Positions 27,870-38,340 of a stretch of 64,000 nt of DNA are shown one piece after another; the stretch's first letter is position 1, and the number at the start of each line of letters is the position of its first letter. A program made the translations under genes and the position numbers. The notes beneath the pieces are model-generated. The model did no database searches and had not been told where the DNA came from. It worked only from the letters and a program-made list of their open reading frames with translations. The stretch is from Saprospiraceae bacterium (GTDB lineage: Bacteria > Bacteroidota > Bacteroidia > Chitinophagales > Saprospiraceae), in assembly GCA_022448945.1 (NCBI GenBank), contig JAKVCV010000014.1, forward strand, positions 1-64,000, in the 5' to 3' direction.

Positions 27870-27884
27870 GCTATGTTATAACAA

Positions 27885-28754
27885 TTATGTATTATTCTTA
27901 GAACAACAATATAAAAACAATGGTAATGCACCATGGACTAACCTAAAAAACATTTCAAATGCCCATTGATTTAATGAATCAATTGGGATATTAATATAAA
28001 AATTTGCTATTAACCTTACAATTGCAGTAAGAAAACCCCATATAATACAATACCATATTGAAATCTTAAATGAAAATTTAAAAAACAAACCTAATGCAGC
28101 AAGAAAATCTATTAGCCCCATGACAAATAGGAATTTTTTTGCAGAAATGTCTGATGAAAAAAATAATAAATCTAAAGACCATTGAACCCAAGTGCCTGGA
28201 ATTGGATAAAAAGCGCAAGCATATAAACCGTGACAAATAAATGTGATAGCGATTACTATTTTAATTAAATACCTTAAAAAATTATTATTTTGCTTTCCAT
28301 TTATTACATAAATCAAAACTATTGGAGATATTATCTGAATAGCATATTCAAAAAGTTGCCCTATTGCATAAAATTTATTTTTATAGTACAATAAAGCCAA
28401 TAAAAACAAAGAAAATGAACCAACATATATTAGTCTCTTTGACCATTTCCAAGATTCTTTAATATATAAAGATAAAATTGCACATAATAACCAAAAAAGC
28501 CCAATTGAAAAACCTAGATTATTAACAATAGAATCTAAATCAACGCTCTTGTTTGTTACATAATTTTGCCAAGTATCATTTGTCAGTGTAATAATGAGCC
28601 CTTCTAATAGGTTCTGGTCCCAAAAAAATGCCCTAAGTGGTAAATCCCAGAATAAACCTTGCCAAGCACGACCAATAAAAAGAAAAAAAACAGAAATCCT
28701 GATCAAGAAGATCTCTTTAGTTTCAAATTCCCTACTAAAATATTTAGTATCCAT
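27885..28754 (-). CDS. Multi-pass membrane protein, function unknown
   Basis: A 289-residue integral membrane protein with about seven to eight hydrophobic segments. Features that may be functional are a GRAWQGLFWDLPLRAFFWD segment near the N-terminus, HGLYACAFYPIPGTW and a late RLVHGALPLFLY. The last resembles loosely the DoxX/terminal-oxidase-subunit group, but I cannot assign it. It is convergent with the fructosamine kinase gene. Confidence 0.6.
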   Translation of the reverse strand: MDTKYFSREFETKEIFLIRISVFFLFIGRAWQGLFWDLPLRAFFWDQNLLEGLIITLTNDTWQNYVTNKSVDLDSIVNNLGFSIGLFWLLCAILSLYIKESWKWSKRLIYVGSFSLFLLALLYYKNKFYAIGQLFEYAIQIISPIVLIYVINGKQNNNFLRYLIKIVIAITFICHGLYACAFYPIPGTWVQWSLDLLFFSSDISAKKFLFVMGLIDFLAALGLFFKFSFKISIWYCIIWGFLTAIVRLIANFYINIPIDSLNQWAFEMFFRLVHGALPLFLYCCSKNNT

Positions 28755-28914
28755 ACAAAATAAATTACTTTAACTTTTATTAATACAAATATATCAAATT
28801 TAAATTCAGACGATAATATTCGTATGTAAATTGAAATAAAACTGATCATTTAAAAAAAAATATTTTACATAATTTTTGTAACTTGTATGATAGCCTATAT
28901 ACAAACAATGATTT

Positions 28915-30435
28915 ATGATTATAAATAACTTTTTTTTTATACTATTTCTATTTTCTTTTTCTATTTATGCTAATACAGATAAATACAGGTGTACTTTACG
29001 TGATAATCCCGCTACCAGTATTGTAATTGGATGGAATCAAATATCTGGAAATAATCCAATTGTTTATTATGATATTATTGACCATGGTACAAATTCGTCT
29101 TCCTATTCATATTCAAAGGGTGTTGATAGAAGTATTTATACAAAAGGAATGAATAATACATTCTCAAGATTATCAGGTTTACTTCCTAATACAGTTTATT
29201 ATTTTATTATAGAAGATAACAATAGTACCAGTCAAAGGTTTTCATTTAAAACCGCACCTGATGTGCCAACTGAGCGCTTATCATTTATAGCTGGAGGAGA
29301 CTCTAGAAATAATCGTATACCAAGAGTAAACGCAAACAAATTAGTTGCAAAAACAAGGCCGAATGCTGTTATTTTTGGTGGCGATATGACTGATATAGAT
29401 ATTGATTGGCAATGGCAAGATTGGTTTGATGACTGGCAGTATACAATTGCAAACGATGGAAGAATGACACCAATTATCGTAGCACGAGGCAATCATGAAT
29501 ACAATAATGAAAGTATTTACGATTTATTTGATACTCCAAATAGTGATATTTATTATGCACTTACATTTGGTGGGAATCTGTATAGAACCTATATCCTTAA
29601 TTCGAATATTGCTGTAAATGGAAGCCAAAAAATGTGGTTAGAAAACGATTTGATTTCTAATAAAAAAACACTATGGAAGTCTGCCCATTATCATCATACA
29701 ATGTTACCACATGTATCTTATAAACCTGAAAACACTAATTTAATAGTTAATTGGGCCCCTTTGTTTGAACAACATGGTTTAGATTTTGCTGTTGAATGCG
29801 ATATTCATGCTGTAAAAAACACCCACCCCATCCATACAAATAAAATGATTGGCAACCAAGAGGGGTTTATACGGGATGATGTAAATGGTGTTGTATACAT
29901 TGGGGAAGGTTGTTGGGGCGCACCGTTAAGGCCTGTTGATGATAATAAGTTCTGGACGCGTCACTCAGGCTCATTTAACCAAATAAAATGGATCTTCATA
30001 GATCAAAGTAAAATTGAAATTCGTACTATTAAAACTGATAATGCAGATATTGTTGGTAGCTTGAAAGATAAAAATAGATTTACAATGCCTTTAAATATTA
30101 ATATCTGGACACCTGCTCCTAATGAGGATATTATAACGATCTATAAAACATTTTCAACCAATGGCCCAAGTATAATAAAATCGGATGAAAACAAATTATA
30201 TCTCTATCCTAATCCAGTAGGTGAAAACCTTCATTTAGAAATTGATATTCTACCCAATTTATACCCTATAAGAATTGAAATTTGGGACTACTCTGGGAAA
30301 AATATATTTTCAAATATATATACCAAATCTAAAATAGATATCGATGTAAAATTCTTACCAATAGGTTTTTATTCTGTTAACATGATAGATATAACCGGTA
30401 AGATATATTCAAAAAATTTAATAGTTCTTAAATAA
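28915..30435 (+). CDS. T9SS-secreted metallophosphoesterase with N-terminal fibronectin-like domain (purple acid phosphatase type)
   Basis: A 506-residue exported protein. Signal peptide 1-19; a PAP-type fibronectin-like domain (about 22-110, TSIVIGWNQISG); a calcineurin-like phosphoesterase domain (about 120-375) with metal motifs GGDSRNN, FGGDMTDID, RGNHEYNN and SAHYHHTM. The last expected GHxH reads ECDIHAV, so one metal-ligand histidine position is Asp. The C-terminal 80 residues are a T9SS sorting domain (LYLYPNPVGENLHL ... KNLIVLK). It should hydrolyse phosphomonoesters outside the cell, if the variant site is active. Confidence 0.88.
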   Translation: MIINNFFFILFLFSFSIYANTDKYRCTLRDNPATSIVIGWNQISGNNPIVYYDIIDHGTNSSSYSYSKGVDRSIYTKGMNNTFSRLSGLLPNTVYYFIIEDNNSTSQRFSFKTAPDVPTERLSFIAGGDSRNNRIPRVNANKLVAKTRPNAVIFGGDMTDIDIDWQWQDWFDDWQYTIANDGRMTPIIVARGNHEYNNESIYDLFDTPNSDIYYALTFGGNLYRTYILNSNIAVNGSQKMWLENDLISNKKTLWKSAHYHHTMLPHVSYKPENTNLIVNWAPLFEQHGLDFAVECDIHAVKNTHPIHTNKMIGNQEGFIRDDVNGVVYIGEGCWGAPLRPVDDNKFWTRHSGSFNQIKWIFIDQSKIEIRTIKTDNADIVGSLKDKNRFTMPLNINIWTPAPNEDIITIYKTFSTNGPSIIKSDENKLYLYPNPVGENLHLEIDILPNLYPIRIEIWDYSGKNIFSNIYTKSKIDIDVKFLPIGFYSVNMIDITGKIYSKNLIVLK

Positions 30436-30484
30436 AGAAATTAAACTTATTCGATTTTTAATATTTATAAAAATTCTAGAAATT

Positions 30485-30646
30485 GTGAAAAAACCAATTA
30501 AAATTAATATTAATCTAAATCAAAAAACATCTAAATCAAAAAAAGAACAATCTGTAGTTAAGAAACATCATGAAGCCTCAAAAGCTAAAATTGAAAATAA
30601 AAACATTTTGAATATTAATATTCAAAAGGACAAATATAATACGTGA
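30485..30646 (+). CDS. Possible small Lys-rich protein (53 residues)
   Basis: A GTG-started frame fills most of the gap between the phosphoesterase and GH92 genes. The 53 residues are about one-third Lys, with two similar ends (KPIKININLNQ and NILNINIQKDK) flanking a basic helix-like centre. It has no family I know. The composition is what AT-rich spacer could also give, so it is weakly supported. Confidence 0.25.
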   Translation: MKKPIKININLNQKTSKSKKEQSVVKKHHEASKAKIENKNILNINIQKDKYNT

Positions 30647-30673
30647 TCTTTTTTAAGATGTAATTACAAAAAC

Positions 30674-32995
30674 ATGCAAAAACTTACTTTTCTTATTACT
30701 GGATTAATACTGTTAATCTCATGTCAAAAAAATAATTTAAAATCTGTAGAAACCATATCTTCAAATACTGATTACTGTCAACATGTAAATCCGTTTATAG
30801 GAACGAATAAAATGGGACATACCTATCCTGGTGCTACTGCACCTTTTGGAATGGTACAACTAAGTCCTCAAACAAATTTTGAAGTAATGTATAATCCAGA
30901 CGGAAGTTACAATGGTAAGACTTATGAGTATTGTGCAGGTTACCAATACAAAGACTCCATCATTATTGGATTTGCACATACTAATTTTAGTGGTACGGGA
31001 CATTCTGATTTAGGAGACTTTCTTATTATGCCAACAAATGGGGAATTAATATTAGACCCAATAAAAACACCTAAAGGCAATAAAGGCTTTTATTCAAATT
31101 ATTCTCATAAAAATGAATCTGCCTCTCCAGGTTATTATTCAGTAAATTTAGAAGATTATAACATTAAAGCTGAACTAACAGCTAGTGAACGTGTTGGATT
31201 TCATCAATATACTTTTCCAAAATCAAACGATTCGCATATAATTTTAGATCTACTTTATAATGTTTATCATCACAAAAATAAAAATGTATGGAGTTTTATA
31301 CGAATAGAAAACGATACTTTAATAACTGGATACAGGCAAACTAAAGGATGGGCAAGAACAAAAAAAATATTCTTTGCATTAAAATTCTCTAAACCTTTTA
31401 AAAGTTATGGTCATAAAAAATATAATAATGAAACCTATGATGGATTTTATAGACGTTTTGATCAAACTAAAAATTTCCCCGAAATAGCTGGAAAAGACAT
31501 TCGAGCGTATTTTGATTTTGATACCAAAGAAAATGAAAAGATTAAAATAAAATTTGCATTATCATCTGTTAGCACAGCTGGTGCTTTAAAAAATCTGGAA
31601 ACAGAGATACCGCATTGGGAATTTGAAAAAACTAAAGAAGAAACAAAAGAACAATGGAATAATGAACTTTCAAAAATTGATATTAAAACAATTAGCCCTG
31701 AGGATAAAATAACTTTCTATACAGCATTATACCACACAATGCTAAGTCCAATAATTTATGAAGATGTAGATGGTCAATATCGTGGTTTAGATCAAAACAT
31801 TCATGTTTCTGATAACTTTACAAACTATTCAATATTTTCATTATGGGATACTTACAGAGCCCTACATCCTTTATTTAATATTTTTCAAACTGATCGCAAT
31901 AATAATATGATTAAATCTATGTTAGCGCATTACGATCAAAGTGTTCATAATATGTTACCTATATGGAGTCATTATGCTAACGAAAATTGGTGTATGATTG
32001 GATATCATGCGACATCAGTCATAGCAGATGCTATGGTAAAAAATGTTGGTGATTTTAATATAGAACATGCATTAATTGCCTCAGTGAACACTTCAAATGT
32101 TAAATATTTTGATGGTCTGGGTCATTACTTAAAGTATCATTATGTACCAGATGACAAAAGTCATTCCTCTGTGTCTAAAACGCTTGAATTATCTTATAAT
32201 GATTGGTGTATTGCTCAAATAGCAAAACAAAATGGTAATACAAATCTTATAAAAGAATATAAAAATCGATCAGAATATTATAACAATGTATATGACAAAA
32301 AAATTGGTTATATGCGCCCCAAATTATCAGATGGCACATTCAGAAAAAATTTCGACCCATTAGATACCCATGGACAGGGGTTTATTGAAGGTAATGCGTG
32401 GAATTACGGACTTTACGTACCACATCAACTTGATAAAATGATCAAAATGATGGGAGGAAAAGAAAAATTCAGCATTCATTTAGATTCTTTATTTACAATG
32501 TCTTTAGAAGATAAATATATAGACAAACATGAAGATATTACCCGCGATGGCATTATTGGAAACTATGTACATGGAAATGAACCAGGTCACCATATACCAT
32601 ATTTATATAATTGGACAGGAAAACCACATAAAACTCAAGAATGTGTACGAATGATTATGGAAACTATGTATGGACCAGATCAAAACGGATTATGTGGCAA
32701 TGATGATGCAGGCCAAATGAGTGCATGGTATATCTTTAGTAGTCTGGGATTTTACCCTGTTACTCCAGGATCTGATAAATATGCGGTTGGAAGTCCTTTA
32801 GTGAAAGAAGCTGTGATTCACTTAGAAAATCAAAAAACTTTAACTATAAAAGTAAAAAATCAAAGTAAAACCAATATTTACGTTCAAAATATTACAGTCA
32901 ATGGTCAAAAGATTGAAAGTAATGAATTAACTCATAATGATATCATTAATGGAGGTGAGATAATATTTGAGATGAATTCAATACCTATTAAATAA
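30674..32995 (+). CDS. GH92 family alpha-mannosidase, lipoprotein
   Basis: A 773-residue exo-alpha-mannosidase of glycoside hydrolase family 92, probably alpha-1,2-specific, calcium dependent. A lipobox (LLISC, cysteine near residue 17) anchors it in the envelope. The N-terminal beta-sandwich has VNPFIGTNKMGHTYPGA and GYQYKDSIIIGFAHTNFSGT; the (alpha/alpha)6 domain has SIFSLWDTYRALHPL, GNAWNYG, GNEPGHHIPYLYNWTG and DDAGQMSAWYIFSSLGFYPV with the catalytic acids. It would trim mannose from glycoproteins or yeast/algal mannans. No SusCD pair is next to it, so it is not in a classical polysaccharide locus. Confidence 0.95.
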   Translation: MQKLTFLITGLILLISCQKNNLKSVETISSNTDYCQHVNPFIGTNKMGHTYPGATAPFGMVQLSPQTNFEVMYNPDGSYNGKTYEYCAGYQYKDSIIIGFAHTNFSGTGHSDLGDFLIMPTNGELILDPIKTPKGNKGFYSNYSHKNESASPGYYSVNLEDYNIKAELTASERVGFHQYTFPKSNDSHIILDLLYNVYHHKNKNVWSFIRIENDTLITGYRQTKGWARTKKIFFALKFSKPFKSYGHKKYNNETYDGFYRRFDQTKNFPEIAGKDIRAYFDFDTKENEKIKIKFALSSVSTAGALKNLETEIPHWEFEKTKEETKEQWNNELSKIDIKTISPEDKITFYTALYHTMLSPIIYEDVDGQYRGLDQNIHVSDNFTNYSIFSLWDTYRALHPLFNIFQTDRNNNMIKSMLAHYDQSVHNMLPIWSHYANENWCMIGYHATSVIADAMVKNVGDFNIEHALIASVNTSNVKYFDGLGHYLKYHYVPDDKSHSSVSKTLELSYNDWCIAQIAKQNGNTNLIKEYKNRSEYYNNVYDKKIGYMRPKLSDGTFRKNFDPLDTHGQGFIEGNAWNYGLYVPHQLDKMIKMMGGKEKFSIHLDSLFTMSLEDKYIDKHEDITRDGIIGNYVHGNEPGHHIPYLYNWTGKPHKTQECVRMIMETMYGPDQNGLCGNDDAGQMSAWYIFSSLGFYPVTPGSDKYAVGSPLVKEAVIHLENQKTLTIKVKNQSKTNIYVQNITVNGQKIESNELTHNDIINGGEIIFEMNSIPIK

Positions 32996-33199
32996 TAACA
33001 TGATTATGGGCTGTAAATTCACTATACTCATTTTTTTATTTACTCTTTATAAATAAAAAAGTATCAATATTTAATGTTCAATTCAAAAATATATATATTG
33101 CATCTCCACGAACCAAATGTGTTCAATAATATATTTATATAAGAAAAGTCTGTACGTTTCTTACTTACACTCATTTATGGAACATTAAATTTGTGATCA

Positions 33200-34744
33200 A
33201 TGAAATTTTCTGATGATCTTTTCCAACTTATAGCATCTCTTAACCAATCTGAGAAACGATATATAAAATTAGTAGCAAAAGCCTTTACAAGTAAAGGGAC
33301 AGAAAATCAACTATCTTTGTTTGATAGCTTCGATAAACAAAAAATATATAATGAAGAGAAAATACGCAAAGAATTCAAAGACATTATCCCTGCAAAAAAC
33401 TTTCATGTTGCTAAAAACCGACTTTATAACTTAATCTTAAAAGCATTATATTTATATCATCTCAAAAACTCAGATCAAGAAAAAATTAATCAGTTACTTT
33501 ATCAGGCAAAAATCTTACAAAAAAAAGGACTATATAAACAAGCTGATAGCATTAATGATAAGGCATTGTTAACTGCCAAAAAAATTGAAAAATTCCCACT
33601 TGTTCTTATGGCTTATTCTAGTCAGGCCAATTCCTATATGGAACAAAGAGACTTAAATAAAATAAAAAACTATCTTGACAGAAATTTATGTGAGGAAATA
33701 GAATTACTTGAACAATATAAAACAGATCTTACCTATCAATTCCTTCAATTAAAAACACTTTTTATAACTCATAAACAGCAGGTAGTCAGAAGTGAAGAAG
33801 AAATGGCAGAGATACAACAACTAAAAAATCATCCATTATTAAGAGATCTTTCCTTGGCAAAATCAAAAAGTGCATTAGATATGTATTGGTTCTTAAATGG
33901 TTTTATTTGCCGTTATGAAGGAAACTATGCAAAGGCAGCTGAATATTGGGAGGAATTTGTTCGTGAAATAGAAAATCTGCCATCAATACCAAAAAACAGA
34001 ATTGAAGAATATATCGCAAACCTGAATAACCTAATGTTTTTGCAACTCGAAGCCTTACTATTTGACAAAGCATGGAATAATTGTCAGAAAATGCTAAAAT
34101 TACTCGATCATGAATACGTTTCAAATGATTCTCATATCATTATAAAAGTCAAAGAACGAGTAATAGAATTTAAATTAGAATATTACCTTCTATCTTATCA
34201 ATATAAAATGGCATTAGCTTATCAAACAAGTAACAATAAAGAAATAAGTGCAATCTATGATAAGGTCGGAGACTTTAGGCGTTTAGTAATTGATTATATT
34301 CAAACATCAATATATCTATGTAACGGAATGGCACAAGAAGCTAGTTATAGCATAGAAAAAGTATTTTCCAATAAAGTTGTAAAACAGCACAAATATATTT
34401 ATTCTGGAGCCATGATTCTAAACCTATTAACACACTTTGAACTTAAAAATTACCAACTTTTAGAATCTTTACTACTGAATACATACAGGATGATGTACAA
34501 ACGCAAACTACTTTACAAGAGTGAGAAGATTATTTTTAAATACCTTAAGAAATACCTCAGAATTCACTCAGAAAAGCAAATTATGGAATCATTTAAATTA
34601 CTTAAACATGAACTACAGGAAGTTAGAATTGAAAAATTTGAAAAAAACTTCCTTCCTAACTTTGACCTAGTTGTTTGGATAGAAAGTAAAATACAAAATA
34701 AATCGATGTCAGATATTATTATCGAAGGCGGATTAACTTTATAG
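33200..34744 (+). CDS. Bacteroidota-conserved helical repeat protein of unknown function
   Basis: A 514-residue cytoplasmic protein with no signal or membrane segment. The start (DDLFQLIASLNQSEKRYIKL) resembles a family I have met across Bacteroidota, always unnamed. The body is almost all helical and looks like degenerate TPR units (for example QADSINDKALLTAKKIEKFP and YAKAAEYWEEFVREIENL). TPR-like scaffolds mediate protein contact; no catalytic motif is seen. The next gene downstream is a glycosyltransferase, 59 bases away. Confidence 0.65.
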   Translation: MKFSDDLFQLIASLNQSEKRYIKLVAKAFTSKGTENQLSLFDSFDKQKIYNEEKIRKEFKDIIPAKNFHVAKNRLYNLILKALYLYHLKNSDQEKINQLLYQAKILQKKGLYKQADSINDKALLTAKKIEKFPLVLMAYSSQANSYMEQRDLNKIKNYLDRNLCEEIELLEQYKTDLTYQFLQLKTLFITHKQQVVRSEEEMAEIQQLKNHPLLRDLSLAKSKSALDMYWFLNGFICRYEGNYAKAAEYWEEFVREIENLPSIPKNRIEEYIANLNNLMFLQLEALLFDKAWNNCQKMLKLLDHEYVSNDSHIIIKVKERVIEFKLEYYLLSYQYKMALAYQTSNNKEISAIYDKVGDFRRLVIDYIQTSIYLCNGMAQEASYSIEKVFSNKVVKQHKYIYSGAMILNLLTHFELKNYQLLESLLLNTYRMMYKRKLLYKSEKIIFKYLKKYLRIHSEKQIMESFKLLKHELQEVRIEKFEKNFLPNFDLVVWIESKIQNKSMSDIIIEGGLTL

Positions 34745-34803
34745 AATCTGATCTGGCTGATTTTAATTACAAAAAATTTAATCATCTATATTAAATAAAT
34801 TAA

Positions 34804-35715
34804 ATGCTATCTATTCTTATCCCTGTTTATAATTTTGATATAAGAAAATTGGTACGCCAATTACATCAACAAGGACTGTTATTAGATATTCCTTTTGAGA
34901 TAATATGTATAGACGATGCATCATTAAAAGAATATACTGAACTTAATACTTCTGTAAAAAATCTTGAACATACTAGTTTTGAAGTATTAGAAAAAAATAT
35001 TGGACGTTCAAAAATACGTAATTATTTAGCAACAAAATCTAAATTTAATTGGTTGTTATTTATGGATTGCGATTCACTACCAGTTAATTCAAATTATCTT
35101 CATAATTACTCAAAACATCTAAATTTAGATCGGGTAGTTTACGGTGGTAGAGTTTACAAAAATAATGCTCCAAAAGATAAAAGAATGTTGCTCCATTGGC
35201 ATTATGGCAAGCAACGCGAAGAAAATAATGCTTCAAAACGCAATATTCGTGCATATCGCTCTTTTATGACTAATAACTTTCTTATAACAAAAAAAACATT
35301 TTTTGATATACAATTTAACGAGGAATTAAATGAATATGGACATGAAGACACTTTTTTTGGTTTAGAATTAAAAAAGAAAAATATTTCTATACTTCACCTT
35401 GACAACCCTTTAGAACATATCGGTCTAGAGAACAATAGTGTTTTTATTAAAAAAAGTGAACAAGCCATTCAAAATCTATATTTATTATATCAGAATTATG
35501 GATTAAAAAAAGATGTTAAATTATTAAATTATTTTATTACTGTAAATAAATATTACTTTGACAAACTGATACTTCTTTTATATAAAATAACAAAAAAACA
35601 AATTTTATCCAACCTCAATTCAAATAAGCCAAAACTTAAATTTTTTGACTTTTATAAACTTGGATATATGCTAGAACTTAGTAAAAAAAACAATCCTGAA
35701 AAGGAAAAAAAATAA
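34804..35715 (+). CDS. Family 2 glycosyltransferase
   Basis: A 303-residue soluble GT-A enzyme. MLSILIPVYNFD starts the fold; IDDASLKEYTEL and LLFMDCDSLPV (the DxD-like metal site) follow; YGHEDTFFGLELKK holds the catalytic ED motif; LDNPLEHIGLEN is a late conserved segment. It should add a sugar to lipid-linked or surface glycan. It lies 59 bases after the helical repeat gene. Neither donor nor acceptor can be inferred. Confidence 0.88.
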   Translation: MLSILIPVYNFDIRKLVRQLHQQGLLLDIPFEIICIDDASLKEYTELNTSVKNLEHTSFEVLEKNIGRSKIRNYLATKSKFNWLLFMDCDSLPVNSNYLHNYSKHLNLDRVVYGGRVYKNNAPKDKRMLLHWHYGKQREENNASKRNIRAYRSFMTNNFLITKKTFFDIQFNEELNEYGHEDTFFGLELKKKNISILHLDNPLEHIGLENNSVFIKKSEQAIQNLYLLYQNYGLKKDVKLLNYFITVNKYYFDKLILLLYKITKKQILSNLNSNKPKLKFFDFYKLGYMLELSKKNNPEKEKK

Positions 35716-35915
35716 GGATAGAAATACAAAAAATTTAATTTTGATTCTTACCAAAGAAGTATATTTTTTTAAATTTTTAAGCACCTTTTTTGTTAATAAA
35801 TATGGGATTAATACTAGTTTTTTGTATTTTTACATCAATAATAATCTTAATCAATTTATCACCGTTGATAATTTGATTTAATATTAGAATAATAAACTAT
35901 AATAATAATACAATT

Positions 35916-38297
35916 ATGAAATCATATTTTATTTTGTTATTTATTTTATCCCTTAGTTTTGTTGGGACCAGTCAATGTACCTATATCATTGATATGCAAG
36001 ACTCTTTTGGTGATGGATGGAATGGAGGAAGTTTAGATGTCAGCGTAAATGGTTCTTTTTATAACAATTACACATTATCTTCAGGCTCATCTGGCCAAGC
36101 ATCATTTGGTGTGAACCCTTTAGATGTTGTTACTTTTTCATACAACTCGGGATTTTATGATAGTGAAGTAACTTATCAAATTTCAACGGGAGGATCTCAA
36201 ATATATTCTGATGGCCCATATCCAACTATAGGATTAGCATTCACACACCAATGTGGAGGTTGTGACCCTCCGGGAAATCTAAATGCTACGAATATCACAA
36301 CATCAACAGCAAATTTAACATGGACAGCTACTGGCACCGCATATATTGTTGAATATGGAATACAAGGATTTTCACCTGGATCAGGAACAGTTGTCGCTAC
36401 TACCAATAATCCATATAATGTGACTGGATTATCTCCAAGTACTTCATATCAATATTATGTACAACAAATATGCTCAACAGGTGACACGAGTGTACAAGGT
36501 GGACCTTTTACATTTGCAACTGCATGTGCTGTTGTAACAGCTCCATGGGGTGAAAACTTCTTTAATTCATCAACCCCTAATTGTTGGACAGAATCCGGTT
36601 CAGAAGCATGGAAGTATAGCACTGCCGCAGGTTACTCTGCAGGAAATGCAGGAGACCATACCGGAAATAATGGGAATTATGCATGGATTGATGGCTCTAC
36701 TCCTTCTGGACCAAGCCAGATAAGTACACTTACAAGTCCTTTTATTGATATAAGTGCACTTGCTACACCATTACTTTCATATTGGTTGTACAGTCATAAT
36801 GGAAATGGCACAGGCTATAATACTATGCTTTGTGAATTTTATGATGGCGCATCTTGGAATACTATAAATACTGTAAACTCTGATCAAACAGATAATTGGG
36901 TAAATTTTTCATTTGGTCTACAAAATTTTACTATAACAGGTCCAGTTCAGATAAGGTTTACAATAACTGAAAATTCTACTGGTTCTCCATTCTATAATGA
37001 TATTCTCATTGATGATATAGAAATTAAAGATGCTCCTAATGTTTCAGCTTCTGAAATTATTGGACTTCAACAAAATTATTGTAACAGTTCAGTAGATATT
37101 GACCTGGTAATTAAGAATATGTCAGGAAATGCCGAATCCGATGTTCCATGGGCGGTAGAATCAAATGGATCTGTTATTGATGGTGGTTCAATTAGCATTT
37201 TAGGTGCATATGCGTCTGATACAATATCCTTGGTATTAGGTGGTGTTGGCCCATCTGGAACAAATGCAAGTATAATTGCATACACATATCTTCCAGCTGA
37301 TCTAACACCCTCTGATGATACTATAACAGGATCTTTAGGTATGTCATACACTGGTATAAACACCACTATGTCATCACCTGTCGGATGTGTTGGTGATTCA
37401 ACAGGATCAATAATATCAAATGGTCACAGTGGAATAAGTCCATATTCTTATATTTGGGCAGCTAATGCTAATAACCAGACAGGTTCAACTGCGACTGGTC
37501 TATCTGCTGGCACTTATTCTGTTACAGTAACAGATTCTATTGGATGTGCTATTTCCACTTCATTAACTTTATTAGATCCTCCTTCAACAATATCTGTATC
37601 AGATTCTACATCAAATATATTATGTACTGGTGGTTCTACAGGATGGTCGTTAATACTACCTTCGGGCGGTGTACCTCCATATAATTATTTATGGAGTAAT
37701 GGTCAAGCAAGTAATCCTCTTACTAATGTTGGAGCTAACACATATACTGCAACAGTTACAGATTCGTACGGTTGTGAAGATTCAATTTCAGTTACTTTAA
37801 CTGAACCTTCACTAGCACTTACTGGTTCTATTACCGATAATGCTGATGGAACTCTTACGGCGAATGCCTCTGGTGGCACAGGAGCATATTCTTATTTATG
37901 GGATCCTGCTACAGGTAATCAAACTACTGCTACTGCAACTGGATTAACAAGTGGAAATTATTATGTAGTTATTTCCGATAGTAATGGATGTACTGAATTG
38001 GTTACAATTCAGGTAACTATAGTTAACAATTACAATATAAGCAATGTTCAAAACCTTAATATTTTCCCTAACCCAACAAGTGGAAATGTATTTATTGAAA
38101 TCAACTTAAAAGAAAGTTCAGATATTAATTTACGCTTAAGTAATATTACCGGTAAAGAAATTCTTACAAGATCTTACCTCAATAAACAAAGTGAAAAAAT
38201 TCAATTAGAGACGACTCAATTGCCAACAGGTATATACATGGTTTATTTCACCATTGGGGCTGAGAATTTTTGCGAAAAATTAATAATAACTAAATAA
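35916..38297 (+). CDS. Large multidomain T9SS surface protein (FN3, MAM-like, SprB repeats)
   Basis: A 793-residue exported protein. After the signal peptide (1-19) comes a DSFGDGWNGG domain (20-115), an FN3 domain (about 117-205, CDPPGNLNATNITTSTANLTW), a MAM/jelly-roll domain (about 210-375), a CARDB-like region (about 380-470) and three SprB-type repeats (about 480-700), each with a YSYLW-like strand and a TVTDSIGC-like end (VTDSIGC, VTDSYGC, ISDSNGC). It ends in a T9SS sorting domain (LNIFPNPTSGNVFI to KLIITK). Such proteins are adhesins or carbohydrate binders on the cell surface. SprB repeats are named from gliding-motility adhesin SprB. Confidence 0.9.
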   Translation: MKSYFILLFILSLSFVGTSQCTYIIDMQDSFGDGWNGGSLDVSVNGSFYNNYTLSSGSSGQASFGVNPLDVVTFSYNSGFYDSEVTYQISTGGSQIYSDGPYPTIGLAFTHQCGGCDPPGNLNATNITTSTANLTWTATGTAYIVEYGIQGFSPGSGTVVATTNNPYNVTGLSPSTSYQYYVQQICSTGDTSVQGGPFTFATACAVVTAPWGENFFNSSTPNCWTESGSEAWKYSTAAGYSAGNAGDHTGNNGNYAWIDGSTPSGPSQISTLTSPFIDISALATPLLSYWLYSHNGNGTGYNTMLCEFYDGASWNTINTVNSDQTDNWVNFSFGLQNFTITGPVQIRFTITENSTGSPFYNDILIDDIEIKDAPNVSASEIIGLQQNYCNSSVDIDLVIKNMSGNAESDVPWAVESNGSVIDGGSISILGAYASDTISLVLGGVGPSGTNASIIAYTYLPADLTPSDDTITGSLGMSYTGINTTMSSPVGCVGDSTGSIISNGHSGISPYSYIWAANANNQTGSTATGLSAGTYSVTVTDSIGCAISTSLTLLDPPSTISVSDSTSNILCTGGSTGWSLILPSGGVPPYNYLWSNGQASNPLTNVGANTYTATVTDSYGCEDSISVTLTEPSLALTGSITDNADGTLTANASGGTGAYSYLWDPATGNQTTATATGLTSGNYYVVISDSNGCTELVTIQVTIVNNYNISNVQNLNIFPNPTSGNVFIEINLKESSDINLRLSNITGKEILTRSYLNKQSEKIQLETTQLPTGIYMVYFTIGAENFCEKLIITK

Positions 38298-38340
38298 TTA
38301 TCTTGCTACAAAGATTTTAACTAAGAAAATATTATTTCTT

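Noticed and set aside
35802-35876. 24-residue hydrophobic peptide before the multidomain T9SS gene
   Set aside because: Too short and of a composition expected by chance in this AT-rich gap.
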